Shown here: one piece after another, positions 41,105 to 52,449 of the stretch | How positions within the stretch are numbered: position 1 is the first letter of the stretch | Layout of the letters: each line of letters begins with the position of its first letter | Assembly: GCF_030063245.1 (NCBI RefSeq) | Contig: NZ_JASISR010000005.1 | Location: 1-64,000, forward strand | Source: Paenarthrobacter sp. PH39-S1 | GTDB taxonomy: Bacteria; Actinomycetota; Actinomycetes; Actinomycetales; Micrococcaceae | Length of the DNA stretch: 64,000 bases | Reading direction: 5' to 3' | The notes under the pieces: model-generated | Told to the model about the DNA's origin: nothing | Seen by the model: only the letters and a program-made list of their open reading frames with translations | Databases searched by the model: none | Position numbers and translations under genes: made by a program

Positions 41105-43525
41105 ATGACTGACATCACCGACACCACCGCTGCCGACGCGACAACTGTTGACACGACAACTGCCGGCACTACGGTTGCCGACACCGCGCCCGCGACGGCA
41201 GCCGACACCAGCGCCGCAACGCCGGTGTTCCCCGCCGCGTCCATTCTGGGCTACCCGCGGATCGGCCGCCGCCGGGAACTGAAGAAGGCGGTCGAATCCT
41301 TCTGGGCCGGCCGCATCGATGCCGCGGCCCTTGACACGGTGGCCAAGGACCTGCAGCTGGCCACGGCCAAGCGGCTCCAAGGCCTGGGCCTGACCGGGTC
41401 CGCGGCCATCCCCGGCACTTTTTCCTACTACGACCAGGTACTGGATGCCGCCGCGCACATCGGCGCCGTTCCGGCCCGCTTCGGCGCACTGCTCGATCGC
41501 GAAGGCCGGCTGGACATCAACGGCTACTTCACCCTGGCCCGAGGCACAGCCGCGCAGCAGCCGCTGGAAATGACCAAATGGTTTGACACCAACTACCACT
41601 ACCTGGTGCCGGAAATCGGCCCGGAAACCGTCTTCTCACTGACATCAACCCGCATTGTCGAGGAATTTGCCTTCGCCCTGGCCAACGGTATCCACACCCG
41701 GCCGTATCTGGTGGGTCCGGTCACCTTCCTGCTGCTGAGCAAGGCTTCGGATGACGCCCCGGAAGGGTTCTCTCCGCTGAGCCGCCTGGCGGATGTCCTT
41801 CCGGTCTACGCCGAGCTGCTCGAGCGTCTGGCGGCGGCGGGTGCCGACTGGATCCAGCTTGACGAGCCGGCCCTGGTGGCGGACCAGAACGTTCCCGTCG
41901 CTGAGGTTCAGGCGGCCGTTGCCCGGGCGTACGAGGTACTCAGCGCCGATGCCGCCCGTCCGGCCATTCTGGTCAGCACCCCCTACGGCGCCGTGGACGA
42001 GCTGCTTCCCACGCTGGCCGAGAGCAATATTGATGCCCTGCACGTGGACCTGTTCAAGGGTGCCGTACCGTCGCCGGATCAGCTGGCCCTGCTGGCCGGC
42101 AAGACCCTGGTGGCCGGATTGGTGGACGGTCACAACATCTGGCGCAATGACCTGCAGTCCTCGGCGGGCAAGCTGGCCGACCTGCGCAAGAGTGGGCTGA
42201 CCGTCGCGGTCTCCACCTCAACGTCAACACAGCACGTTCCGCACGATGTGCAGGAGGAGACGCAGCTGCGTGCCGAGCTGCGCAGCTGGCTGGCCTTTGC
42301 GGATCAGAAGGCCGCCGAGGTGGTCACTCTGTCCGGCCTGCTCACGGATCCTGCGTCGGTGCAGCCGGCCATCGACGCGGCGTCGGCTGTCATCGCGTCC
42401 CGTGCCGCCGCCGTCGGCGTTCACCGCGCTGAGGTTCAGGCGAGGCTGGCCGCGCTGACCGCCGCGGACTTCAGCCGGGACGCCTACGCCGCCCGTGCCG
42501 CCGTGCAGGAAACGGAGCTGGCTCTGCCGGCGCTGCCGACCACCACCATCGGCTCGTTCCCGCAGACCAGTGAAATCCGCTCCGCTCGCGCGCGCGCCAA
42601 CAAGGGCGAGCTGACGCAGCAGCAGTACGAGTCACTGATGAAGGACGAGATCCGGCGTGTGGTGGACCTGCAGGAGGAACTCGGGTTCGACGTGCTGGTG
42701 CACGGTGAGCCCGAGCGCAACGACATGGTGCAGTACTTCGCCGAGAACCTCGAGGGATTCGACGTGACGGTACACGGCTGGGTCCAGTCCTACGGCAGCC
42801 GCTGCACCCGCCCGTCCATTCTCTGGGGCGACGTCACCCGCAGCCGGCCGATCACGGTCGAATGGGCGCGATATGCGCAGTCCCTGACGGCCAAGCCGAT
42901 GAAGGGCATGCTGACCGGCCCGGTCACCATCCTGGCGTGGTCCTTTGTCCGCGATGACCAGCCGTTGGGGGAGACCGCCAACCAGGTTGCCCTGGCACTG
43001 CGCGACGAAATCGCGGATCTGGAGGCCGCCGGGATCCGGATCATCCAGGTGGATGAGCCGGCGCTGCGCGAACTGCTTCCGCTGCGCAAGGCGGATCAGG
43101 CGTCGTACCTGGACTGGTCTGTCCAATCCTTCCGGCTGGCAACCGGTGGGGCGGCAAACGGCACGCAGGTCCACACCCACCTGTGCTACTCCGAATTCGG
43201 CGCGATCATCGACGCCATCGACGGACTGGATGCGGACGTGACGTCCATCGAGGCCGCCCGCTCCCGGATGGAGGTCGTGCATGACCTGGAGGACCACAGC
43301 TTCGCCCGAGGTGTTGGCCCGGGCGTTTATGACATCCATTCGCCGCGTGTCCCCGGCCAGGCTGAGGTCGTGGAGCTATTGGAGACCGCCGTCCGGCATG
43401 TTCCGGCGCGCCAGCTCTGGGTCAACCCGGACTGCGGGCTGAAGACCCGCGGCTACGCCGAGACCGAGGAGTCGCTGCGCAACCTGGTTGAAGCGGCCAG
43501 GGAAGTCCGCACCCGGATCGGCTGA
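41105..43525 (+). CDS. metE: Cobalamin-independent methionine synthase
   Basis: 806 residues. After a Thr/Ala/Asp-rich head of about 40 residues the MetE N-domain begins SILGYPRIGRRRELKKAVE. The C-terminal catalytic domain has TTIGSFPQTSEIR, HGEPERNDMVQYF and the zinc ligands in THLCYSEF and NPDCGLKTRGY. It transfers a methyl group directly from methyl-THF polyglutamate to homocysteine. Its pairing with metF is functional. ATG 41105 lies after AGGACCTGAATC. The head (ATTVDTTTAGTTVADTA) is repetitive and probably disordered. Confidence 0.96.
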   Translation: MTDITDTTAADATTVDTTTAGTTVADTAPATAADTSAATPVFPAASILGYPRIGRRRELKKAVESFWAGRIDAAALDTVAKDLQLATAKRLQGLGLTGSAAIPGTFSYYDQVLDAAAHIGAVPARFGALLDREGRLDINGYFTLARGTAAQQPLEMTKWFDTNYHYLVPEIGPETVFSLTSTRIVEEFAFALANGIHTRPYLVGPVTFLLLSKASDDAPEGFSPLSRLADVLPVYAELLERLAAAGADWIQLDEPALVADQNVPVAEVQAAVARAYEVLSADAARPAILVSTPYGAVDELLPTLAESNIDALHVDLFKGAVPSPDQLALLAGKTLVAGLVDGHNIWRNDLQSSAGKLADLRKSGLTVAVSTSTSTQHVPHDVQEETQLRAELRSWLAFADQKAAEVVTLSGLLTDPASVQPAIDAASAVIASRAAAVGVHRAEVQARLAALTAADFSRDAYAARAAVQETELALPALPTTTIGSFPQTSEIRSARARANKGELTQQQYESLMKDEIRRVVDLQEELGFDVLVHGEPERNDMVQYFAENLEGFDVTVHGWVQSYGSRCTRPSILWGDVTRSRPITVEWARYAQSLTAKPMKGMLTGPVTILAWSFVRDDQPLGETANQVALALRDEIADLEAAGIRIIQVDEPALRELLPLRKADQASYLDWSVQSFRLATGGAANGTQVHTHLCYSEFGAIIDAIDGLDADVTSIEAARSRMEVVHDLEDHSFARGVGPGVYDIHSPRVPGQAEVVELLETAVRHVPARQLWVNPDCGLKTRGYAETEESLRNLVEAAREVRTRIG

Positions 43526-43683
43526 CGGGGGCGCTGGTCCAGCCTGGCCGGCACCCCCACAGGTTCGGGCCGCGCAAGATCAACCGTCCGTGCCGCCGTC
43601 GTCGTACCGTCAGCCAACGGAACGACGACGGCGGCGTGCGTTTTGCAGGGGAGTGAGCTGCCGCCCGGGAGTAGATTGGTGCC

Positions 43684-45144
43684 ATGACCGAGGACATCTC
43701 CGGACAGGTCGCCGCCGCCCGTGCCGTGTTTAATTCCGGCGCCACTCGTTCCCTTGCGTGGCGGACCGAGCGGCTGAGAGCGGTGCGGCGCATGCTCACC
43801 GAACGCGGTCAGGAATTCGCCGATGCCCTGCGGCAGGATCTGGGCAAACATCCCAGCGAGGCGTGGCTGACCGAGATCGGCTTCGTCACCGCGGAAATCA
43901 GCCACACGCTGAGGAACCTGACACGCTGGCTGGCTCCGGAGCGATCCGCCGTGCCGCTGGCCCTGCAGCCGGCCAGCGCACAGATTATCCGCGAGCCCCT
44001 CGGCGTCGTGCTGGTGATCGCGCCGTGGAACTATCCCGTGCAGCTGCTGCTGGCACCAGCGGTTGGCGCGCTCGCAGCGGGTAACACGGTGGTGGTCAAA
44101 CCCAGCGAGGTGGCCCCGGTGACCTCGGCCGCGATGCAGCGCTGGATTCCGCAGTACCTGGACAGCGCCGTTTTTGTGGTGGAGGGCGGCGCGGCAGAAA
44201 CCACGGCATTGCTCACGGAACGCTTTGACCACATTTTCTACACCGGTAATGGGGTGGTGGGGCGGCTTGTCATGCTGGCCGCGGCCGAGCACCTGACCCC
44301 GGTTACCCTGGAATTGGGCGGGAAATCGCCCGTTTATGTCGACGATTCGGTGGACCTTCCGGCAACGGCGATGCGGCTGGCCTGGGGCAAATATCTCAAC
44401 GCCGGCCAGACCTGTGTGGCACCGGACTATGTCCTGGGCTCCGCGGCGGTGCTGGTGGAACTCGCGCGGCTGCTGCCGCTGGCCATTTCTGCGCTCTATG
44501 GTGCGGATCCGCGCCGCAGCACCGAATACGGCCGCATTGTCAACGACCGGCATTTTCAACGTCTGGTTGGATTGCTGGACACTGCAGATGTGATCACGGG
44601 AGGGGAACGGGACGCTGATTCGCGGTACCTGGCACCGACGGTGGTGCGCGCCGGCGCGGCCTCACCTCTGATGCAGGAGGAGATCTTCGGCCCGGTGCTC
44701 CCGCTGGTGGAGACATCTGACGCGGATGAGGCCATCCACTTCATCAATGAGCGGGACAAACCGCTCTCCCTCTATGTCTTCACGGAACGCGCGGAGATCA
44801 AGGTCCGGTTCACGGAGCAGACGTCATCGGGCGCGCTCTGTTTCGGCATTCCCGCGGCGCATCTGCTGGTGCCCGGACTGCCGTTTGGCGGCATCGGGGC
44901 CAGCGGAATGGGCGGTTATCACGGGCGCTTCTCCGTGGATACGTTTTCGCACCGGAAGGCCGTCCTGGATAAGCCGCTGAAGCCGGACACGATGAAGCTT
45001 GTCTACCCGCCGTTCAATGCGCTGAAGAATTTGGCCATCCGGAAAGTCGTCGCGCCTAATGCTGCGGTATGCGGCCCAGCCGGTGCAAAATTCCGGAGAG
45101 CAGATCCACGAAAACCCCGACCTGAGCGGTCTGCTTCTCGTTGA
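43684..45144 (+). CDS. Aldehyde dehydrogenase family protein (class 3-like)
   Basis: 486 residues. VIAPWNYPVQLLLAPAVGALAAGNTVVVKPSE binds NAD, TLELGGKSPV carries the general-base Glu and GQTCVAPDY the nucleophilic Cys. The lack of long N-terminal strands and the sequence style place it near fatty or aromatic aldehyde dehydrogenases (ALDH3). ATG 43684 is used. The last 89 bases overlap the convergent LysR gene on the other strand, and the final 25 residues look non-conserved, as if the stop had moved downstream. Confidence 0.92.
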   Translation: MTEDISGQVAAARAVFNSGATRSLAWRTERLRAVRRMLTERGQEFADALRQDLGKHPSEAWLTEIGFVTAEISHTLRNLTRWLAPERSAVPLALQPASAQIIREPLGVVLVIAPWNYPVQLLLAPAVGALAAGNTVVVKPSEVAPVTSAAMQRWIPQYLDSAVFVVEGGAAETTALLTERFDHIFYTGNGVVGRLVMLAAAEHLTPVTLELGGKSPVYVDDSVDLPATAMRLAWGKYLNAGQTCVAPDYVLGSAAVLVELARLLPLAISALYGADPRRSTEYGRIVNDRHFQRLVGLLDTADVITGGERDADSRYLAPTVVRAGAASPLMQEEIFGPVLPLVETSDADEAIHFINERDKPLSLYVFTERAEIKVRFTEQTSSGALCFGIPAAHLLVPGLPFGGIGASGMGGYHGRFSVDTFSHRKAVLDKPLKPDTMKLVYPPFNALKNLAIRKVVAPNAAVCGPAGAKFRRADPRKPRPERSASR

Positions 45145-45976
45145 TCAGCAGTGCAAAGATGTTCCTGGCGAGCCGGATTTCCGGAACATCCAGCACAACG
45201 ATGCCCGGCGGCCGCTCACGCAGGGCCAACTCCGGCACCAGCGCAGCACCGAGACCGGCCGCGGCGAGCTCAAGGCTGGCATTGAAGTCGTCGCTGTACA
45301 CCGCCACCGTGGGGTACAGATTGCAGCTGGCAAAGAGCCGTTCGATCACCGATGCGTCGCTGGTCCCCGGATGGTGCATGATCCAGGGCATATCTGAAAG
45401 CTGCGCCGCGGCAACGACCGCCCCGGTTCGGATTCCCCAGGCTTTGGGAAGCACCACGCGGAAGTTGTCGTCGCCGATCCATTGCCGGTTGACCGTGTGC
45501 GGCCAGGCGAGACCGCCCTGTCCCACCTGATAGATCAACGCGACATCGAGTTCGCCCCCGGTCCGCAGCCCGGCGATGGTCTGCGCCGGCTCGGCCACCG
45601 ATACCTTCAGGTTGATGCCTAGATCGTGCCAGGCAGGGTCCGCCAGCAGCTTGGGCAGGACGTGACTCGCCAGCGAAGGGAAGATGCCTAACCGCAGTTC
45701 CTGGGTGGTAGTCGCATGCGTCCGGGCGGTAGCCGCCAGCAGCGCGTCGATGTCGGTTAGTACCTTGGCTGCGTGCCTGGTCATGACGATGGCGGCTTCG
45801 GTGGGAAGGACGCTCCGGGCGGAGCGTTCAAACAATATGACGCCGGTATCCCGTTCCAGGGCCGACATCTGCTGCGATACCGCCGACGCGGTGTACCCCA
45901 GCCGTCCGGCCGCGGCGGCGAACGAGCCCAGGCGCGTGACCTCGAGAAGAGTCCGGAGGTGAATCGGATTGACCAT
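45056..45976 (-). CDS. LysR-family transcriptional regulator
   Basis: 306 residues. The N-terminal winged HTH (HLRTLLEVTRLGSFAAAAGRLGYTASAVSQQMSALERD) is followed by a periplasmic-binding-protein-like effector domain. It is convergent with, and overlaps, the aldehyde dehydrogenase gene; it could regulate that gene, but LysR targets are more often divergent. Its effector is unknown. The promoter side faces the nrd operon leader. Confidence 0.93.
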   Translation of the reverse strand: MVNPIHLRTLLEVTRLGSFAAAAGRLGYTASAVSQQMSALERDTGVILFERSARSVLPTEAAIVMTRHAAKVLTDIDALLAATARTHATTTQELRLGIFPSLASHVLPKLLADPAWHDLGINLKVSVAEPAQTIAGLRTGGELDVALIYQVGQGGLAWPHTVNRQWIGDDNFRVVLPKAWGIRTGAVVAAAQLSDMPWIMHHPGTSDASVIERLFASCNLYPTVAVYSDDFNASLELAAAGLGAALVPELALRERPPGIVVLDVPEIRLARNIFALLINEKQTAQVGVFVDLLSGILHRLGRIPQH

Positions 45977-46503
45977 AAGAGTTCCTTTTCCCGTTCCGTC
46001 GCCAGCGCCAGCAAGACTACACCACGCCGACGGGGTGAATCGTCCGCGTTCTGCTGACGCAGGACATCGCTACCCATCATTCAAGGCGCCCCCGACACGC
46101 CGACCCGCGCAACACGCCCGTGGATTTATGTGGCTAACTACTCCACAGGCTGTGGATAGCGGGGCCTTTATCGGCGGGATTCCGCTGATTTTCCGGGCCG
46201 GTCCTGTGGACTACCGGTGCATAAAATGACATACTTGTAATACATCATGTTGGGGTCACTTCCAGCGGCGCGCACTACATGTAGTATTGAAGTACAGAAT
46301 CAAGCACCCCGGGTTTAAGCTACCGGGACGCTGGCGAGACCGATCTTCAGTCCTCACCGCCGCACCGGCTGCCGCCGGCGAACTGCATCAGGCAGGCAGC
46401 GGAAACGGACGGATTGGGCCCGTCATCAGAGGGTTTGCCGGAAACGGTCAGGCCGCTACATCAGGTACCGAGAGGTGCCGCCAAGTAATAAGGGGACAGG
46501 GAA
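45977..46503 (+). promoter_or_regulatory. Control region of the nrdHIEF operon
   Basis: About 500 bases without a gene. A perfect palindrome ACTACATGTAGT at 46274-46285, inside CACTACATGTAGTATTG, resembles a NrdR box. An imperfect related sequence (ATACTTGTAATACAT) lies about 40 bases upstream. TGTGGATAG at 46151-46159, next to TCCACA, resembles a DnaA box. Both assignments are by resemblance. The ribosome binding site of nrdH is GGGGACAGGGA before 46504. Confidence 0.45.
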
Positions 46504-46749
46504 ATGACCGTTACGGTCTACACCAAGCCGGCCTGCGTTCAGTGCAACGCCACCTACCGGGCATTGGATAAAAAGGGAATCACCTACCAGAGCGTCGATA
46601 TCTCCCAGGACCCGGACGCACTGGAGCGCCTTCGTGCTCTGGGCTACCTGCAGGCCCCTGTCGTGGTCACCGATCAGGACCACTGGTCCGGCTTCCGCCC
46701 GGACAAGATCGCCGAGCTGGCGCTGGCGACCGCTTCGGTGGCCTCCTAA
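46504..46749 (+). CDS. nrdH: Glutaredoxin-like protein NrdH
   Basis: 81 residues with the redox pair Cys11-x-x-Cys14 ([14 protein letters not shown]) and the C-terminal SGFRPDKI typical of NrdH. It accepts electrons from thioredoxin reductase and reduces the class Ib ribonucleotide reductase. First gene of nrdHIEF. Confidence 0.97.
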   Translation: MTVTVYTKPACVQCNATYRALDKKGITYQSVDISQDPDALERLRALGYLQAPVVVTDQDHWSGFRPDKIAELALATASVAS

Positions 46750-46840
46750 TACTTTGCGGATGGCAGTCCGGACGGGCCGCCCGGCGCGGATGGACTGCCG
46801 GGACCAACGACCGGGGAACAATGGAGCACGAGGCGGCGCA

Positions 46841-47350
46841 ATGCAGGCTCTGGCACTAGCACAGACAAAGCGTTCGACGACGGCGGAACTGACGGCGCCG
46901 CCGTCGTCCGCCTCAGCCGGCGCGGGCAGCACCGCCAGCAACGTCATCTACTTTTCGTCCGTCTCGGACAACACGCACAGGTTTGTCCGGAAGCTCGGCG
47001 TGGATTCGGCCCGGCTCCCGCTCTACACTTCCGAAGAGACGTTGCTTGCGCTGAAGCCCTTTGTGCTGATTTTGCCCACTTACGGCGGTGAAACAGGTCA
47101 CGGGGCGGTGCCCAAGCAGGTCATTAAGTTTTTGAATGTCGGGCAGAACCGGGCACTCATTCGCGGCGTGATCGGCGCCGGGAACACAAACTTCGGCGAA
47201 ACCTACTGCCTTGCCGGCGATGTCATCGCCGCCAAATGCAGGGTTCCGCTTCTTTACCGCTTCGAGCTCATGGGGACGTCCGTGGACGTTGACCGGGTTA
47301 ATCAAGGATTGGATACGTTTTGGACACGACTGTTGCAGCACCGGCCGTAA
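46841..47350 (+). CDS. nrdI: Flavodoxin-like protein NrdI
   Basis: 169 residues. After a variable head of about 36 residues the NrdI fold starts [20 protein letters not shown], with LILPTYGGE and [16 protein letters not shown] flavin-binding loops. NrdI generates the oxidant that assembles the manganese-tyrosyl cofactor of NrdF. ATG 46841 lies after ACGAGGCGGCGCA. Relatives lack the Ser/Thr/Ala-rich head, so an internal start is possible. Its end overlaps the nrdE start by 31 bases. Confidence 0.94.
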   Translation: MQALALAQTKRSTTAELTAPPSSASAGAGSTASNVIYFSSVSDNTHRFVRKLGVDSARLPLYTSEETLLALKPFVLILPTYGGETGHGAVPKQVIKFLNVGQNRALIRGVIGAGNTNFGETYCLAGDVIAAKCRVPLLYRFELMGTSVDVDRVNQGLDTFWTRLLQHRP

Positions 47351-49518
47351 CCGGCACCCACACGGGAACCAAGGACACGGCCACCAAGGACGCGGGCATG
47401 CCGGCCGCCTATAAGGGGCTCGGCTATCACGAGCTCAACGCCATGCTGAACCTGTACGGTCCCAACGGCGAGATCCAGTTTGACGCGGACCGCGAGGCGG
47501 CCCACCAGTACTTCCTGCAGCACGTGAACAACAACACCGTGTTCTTCCACGACCTGGAGGAGAAGCTGGATTACCTGGTCAAGAACGAGTACTACGAGCG
47601 CGAGACGCTTGACCAGTACACGATGAACTTCATCCGCGAGCTGTATCAGCGCGCCTACAAAAAGAAGTTCCGCTTCGAGACGTTTCTCGGCGCCTTCAAG
47701 TTCTACACCTCCTATACGCTCAAAACCTTCGACGGCAAGCGGTTCCTGGAGCGCTACGAGGACCGGGTCTGCATGGTTGCCCTGCACCTGGCCCGCGGGG
47801 ACGAAGAGCTGGCCACCAAGCTGATGGACGAGATCATCGAAGGCCGGTTCCAGCCCGCCACCCCCACGTTCCTCAACGCCGGCAAGGCCCAGCGCGGCGA
47901 ACTGGTCTCCTGCTTCCTGCTGCGCATCGAAGACAACATGGAGTCGATCGGCAGGTCCATCAACTCCGCCCTGCAGCTGTCCAAGCGCGGCGGCGGCGTG
48001 GCCTTCGCGCTGACCAACATCCGCGAGGTGGGCGCACCGATCAAGCAGATCGAGAACCAGTCCTCCGGCGTTATCCCCGTGATGAAGCTCCTCGAGGACA
48101 GCTTCTCCTACGCCAACCAGCTCGGTGCCCGGCAGGGTGCCGGCGCGGTCTACCTGCACGCCCACCACCCGGACATTAACCGCTTCCTGGACACCAAGCG
48201 CGAGAACGCCGATGAGAAGATCCGGATCAAGACGCTCTCCCTGGGTGTGGTGGTCCCGGATATCACCTTCGAGCTGGCCAAGCGCGACGAGGACATGTAC
48301 CTGTTTTCCCCGTACGACGTCGAAAACGTCTACGGCATGCCCTTCTCCGATATTAACGTCACCGAGAAGTACTACGAAATGGTCGATGACGCCCGGATTA
48401 AGAAGACCAAGATCAAGGCCCGCGAGTTCTTCCAGACCCTCGCGGAGATCCAGTTCGAATCCGGCTACCCGTACATCATGTTCGAGGACACGGTAAACCG
48501 GGCCAACCCGATCGACGGCAAGATCATCATGAGCAACCTCTGCTCCGAGATCCTGCAGGTCTCCGCTCCCACGGTCTACAACGATGACCTCTCCTACGCC
48601 GAGACCGGCAAGGACATCTCCTGCAACCTCGGCTCGCTGAACATCGCCAAAACCATGGACTCCCCGGACTTCGGCAGCACCATCGAAACCTCCATTCGGG
48701 CCCTGTCCGCCGTGTCCGTAATGTCCAACATCACCTCCGTGCCGTCCATCGCCAAGGGCAACGAGCAGTCCCACGCCATCGGCCTGGGCCAGATGAACCT
48801 GCACGGCTACCTGGCCCGGGAGCGCGTGCACTACGGCTCCGCAGAAGGCCTGGACTTCACCAACATCTACTTCTACACCGTGGTGTACCACGCCATCCGC
48901 GCCTCCAACCTGCTGGCCATCGAGACCGGCAGCCCCTTTGGCGGCTTCGAGAAGTCCAAGTACGCCTCCGGCGAGTTCTTCGACAAGTACGTCAACGAGG
49001 AATGGGTTCCGAAGACGGCCCGCGTGGCCGAACTCTTCGAGGGTACCCACATCCCCACCCAGGATGACTGGGTGGAGCTGAAGGCCTCCGTGATGGAGCA
49101 CGGCATCTTCAACCAGAACCTGCAGGCCGTTCCGCCCACCGGTTCCATCAGCTACATCAATAACTCCACCTCCTCCATCCACCCGGTGGCCTCCAAGATC
49201 GAGATCCGCAAGGAAGGCAAGATCGGCCGCGTCTACTACCCGGCGCCTTACCTGACCAACGACAATCTGGAGTACTACCAGGACGCGTACGAACTCGGCT
49301 ACGAGAAGATCATTGACACCTATGCCGTCGCCACGCAGCACGTGGACCAGGGCCTGTCGCTGACGCTGTTCTTCAAGGACACCGCCACCACCCGCGACAT
49401 TAATAAGGCGCAGATCTACGCCTGGCGCAAGGGCATCAAGACGATCTACTACATCCGTCTGCGCCAGCTGGCACTGGAGGGGACTGAGGTGGAAAATTGT
49501 GTTTCATGTATGCTATGA
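47320..49518 (+). CDS. nrdE: Ribonucleoside-diphosphate reductase class Ib, alpha subunit
   Basis: 732 residues, full length. Active-site features include [18 protein letters not shown] (substrate Cys), NLCSEI (radical Cys), ISCNLGSLN and the C-terminal redox pair CVSC in ENCVSCML. It reduces NDPs to dNDPs with NrdF. The start is TTG 47320 after AAGGATTGG inside the end of nrdI. The final eight codons (GAA AAT TGT GTT TCA TGT ATG CTA) use AT-ending codons unlike the rest of this GC-rich gene and abut the inserted endonuclease gene. Confidence 0.97.
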   Translation: MDTTVAAPAVTGTHTGTKDTATKDAGMPAAYKGLGYHELNAMLNLYGPNGEIQFDADREAAHQYFLQHVNNNTVFFHDLEEKLDYLVKNEYYERETLDQYTMNFIRELYQRAYKKKFRFETFLGAFKFYTSYTLKTFDGKRFLERYEDRVCMVALHLARGDEELATKLMDEIIEGRFQPATPTFLNAGKAQRGELVSCFLLRIEDNMESIGRSINSALQLSKRGGGVAFALTNIREVGAPIKQIENQSSGVIPVMKLLEDSFSYANQLGARQGAGAVYLHAHHPDINRFLDTKRENADEKIRIKTLSLGVVVPDITFELAKRDEDMYLFSPYDVENVYGMPFSDINVTEKYYEMVDDARIKKTKIKAREFFQTLAEIQFESGYPYIMFEDTVNRANPIDGKIIMSNLCSEILQVSAPTVYNDDLSYAETGKDISCNLGSLNIAKTMDSPDFGSTIETSIRALSAVSVMSNITSVPSIAKGNEQSHAIGLGQMNLHGYLARERVHYGSAEGLDFTNIYFYTVVYHAIRASNLLAIETGSPFGGFEKSKYASGEFFDKYVNEEWVPKTARVAELFEGTHIPTQDDWVELKASVMEHGIFNQNLQAVPPTGSISYINNSTSSIHPVASKIEIRKEGKIGRVYYPAPYLTNDNLEYYQDAYELGYEKIIDTYAVATQHVDQGLSLTLFFKDTATTRDINKAQIYAWRKGIKTIYYIRLRQLALEGTEVENCVSCML

Positions 49519-49536
49519 CAACCTTTATCGGTTGAT

Positions 49537-51302
<1,766 letters not shown>

Positions 51303-51405
51303 GTGCGCTGTGCCGTTGATGGGGCGCGGTGGGGGAGCAATAACCCTCGTGCAGCAGAACATTAGGGGCTGGAACTCAGAACATAATCTGAAGTAAAATG
51401 TCGGT

Positions 51406-51861
51406 ATGTCCACCATCCTTCCCCGCCGCGTCTTCCAGTCGTCAGAACTCTCCCGGCAGCCTGCGCCGCTGTTCAGCGCTGCTGAAGAGTCGCCGATCGA
51501 GGTGACTCGGCGCGGCGGTGATGCCCTTGTGCTCATGTCGGTCAAGGAAAATGATGCGCGCGACCGACTCCTCGAGCTTGCAGCTCAGATCATCGCCATT
51601 ACCGTCGACGATGCCGGCCGCTCGCTCGGCGACCGGTTCGCTGACCGATTCGATTGGATGCTGGCCCTCGACGCTCAGGATCGGGAAGTTTGTGCACGCG
51701 ATCTACTTCGGTCGGCCCGCGCATCATTCTCTACCGGTAGAGCCCACCTTGCAATAACGGAGATGGCCATGTGGCGCTCCACGGCCACAGCGATCGCCGA
51801 AGGGCTCCACTCGCGCGAACTGACGTGGTTTGACCAGCCGGTCCCGATCTCTCGTCCTTAA
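51406..51861 (+). CDS. Phd/YefM-like antitoxin with C-terminal extension
   Basis: 151 residues. The N-terminus (LPRRVFQSSELSRQPAPLFSAAEESPIEVTRRGGDALVLMS) matches the DNA-binding part of prevent-host-death antitoxins. The longer C-terminal half (RFDWMLALDAQDREVCARDLL...) would wrap the toxin. It is followed four bases later by a small basic protein, the expected toxin partner. The function as a pair is inferred from domain type and spacing. Confidence 0.75.
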   Translation: MSTILPRRVFQSSELSRQPAPLFSAAEESPIEVTRRGGDALVLMSVKENDARDRLLELAAQIIAITVDDAGRSLGDRFADRFDWMLALDAQDREVCARDLLRSARASFSTGRAHLAITEMAMWRSTATAIAEGLHSRELTWFDQPVPISRP

Positions 51862-51864
51862 CTC

Positions 51865-52200
51865 ATGCCGAAGGGAAAACGCGTCGAGCGGTCCGTCGAA
51901 TCGACGGAGTACGCGATTCAATTTGGAACCCGCGAAGCCGAGCGCGGTTGGGGTGACCTTCTGGCCGTGCAGCGTAATGTGTTGACGGCAGCGTGGGACC
52001 CTCTCTCGCGCGATCCGAACGAGGTCACGCCGACCATGCACCCGCTCAAGGGGAAGCTCGCGACGTTCACGCACAACGGCGGCGTTCGGGAGCGGTGGCA
52101 ATACGAACTGTCCGGTGGGGCTGGAATCTGGTATTACGTTTCGGGCCGAACGGTGGTGCTGGAGCAGGTGCACACCCGTCATCCGAACCAGACGAAGTGA
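51865..52200 (+). CDS. Probable RelE/ParE-type toxin partner
   Basis: 111 residues: basic head (MPKGKRVERSVES), REAERGWGDLLAVQRNVLTAAWDPL helix pair, MHPLKGKLATFTHNG and RWQYELSGGAGIWYYVSGRTVVLEQVHTRHPNQTK. The helical start followed by a strand-rich end resembles the RelE/ParE fold. It comes four bases after the Phd-like antitoxin. The target (mRNA or gyrase) cannot be deduced. Confidence 0.7.
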   Translation: MPKGKRVERSVESTEYAIQFGTREAERGWGDLLAVQRNVLTAAWDPLSRDPNEVTPTMHPLKGKLATFTHNGGVRERWQYELSGGAGIWYYVSGRTVVLEQVHTRHPNQTK

Positions 52201-52449
52201 CCCGACGCTTTTCTTACGGACCAATAATGTAGCCATCTCCCCCCGCTCGGCACAAGCAAACTCATTCCGGGCGGGGAAGCCTCTGCGGGACCCGCGGCAT
52301 AGCGGTGCCCGTCGATCTCGGTGATCGGCAGCTGCGCCCCAACGTGCGGGACTCCCCTGCGGACCCCCTTGAAGATCCGGCCGCTTGCGGGTAGAAGTGG
52401 ATTGGCCAGGTCGCAGTGCCAGGCCGCGCCAATCACATTGGAGAACTTC

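Noticed and set aside
47302-49341. 679-codon open frame on the minus strand opposite nrdE
   Set aside because: Same GC-driven antisense effect; Val/Leu/Gly/Asp-biased composition with no domain.
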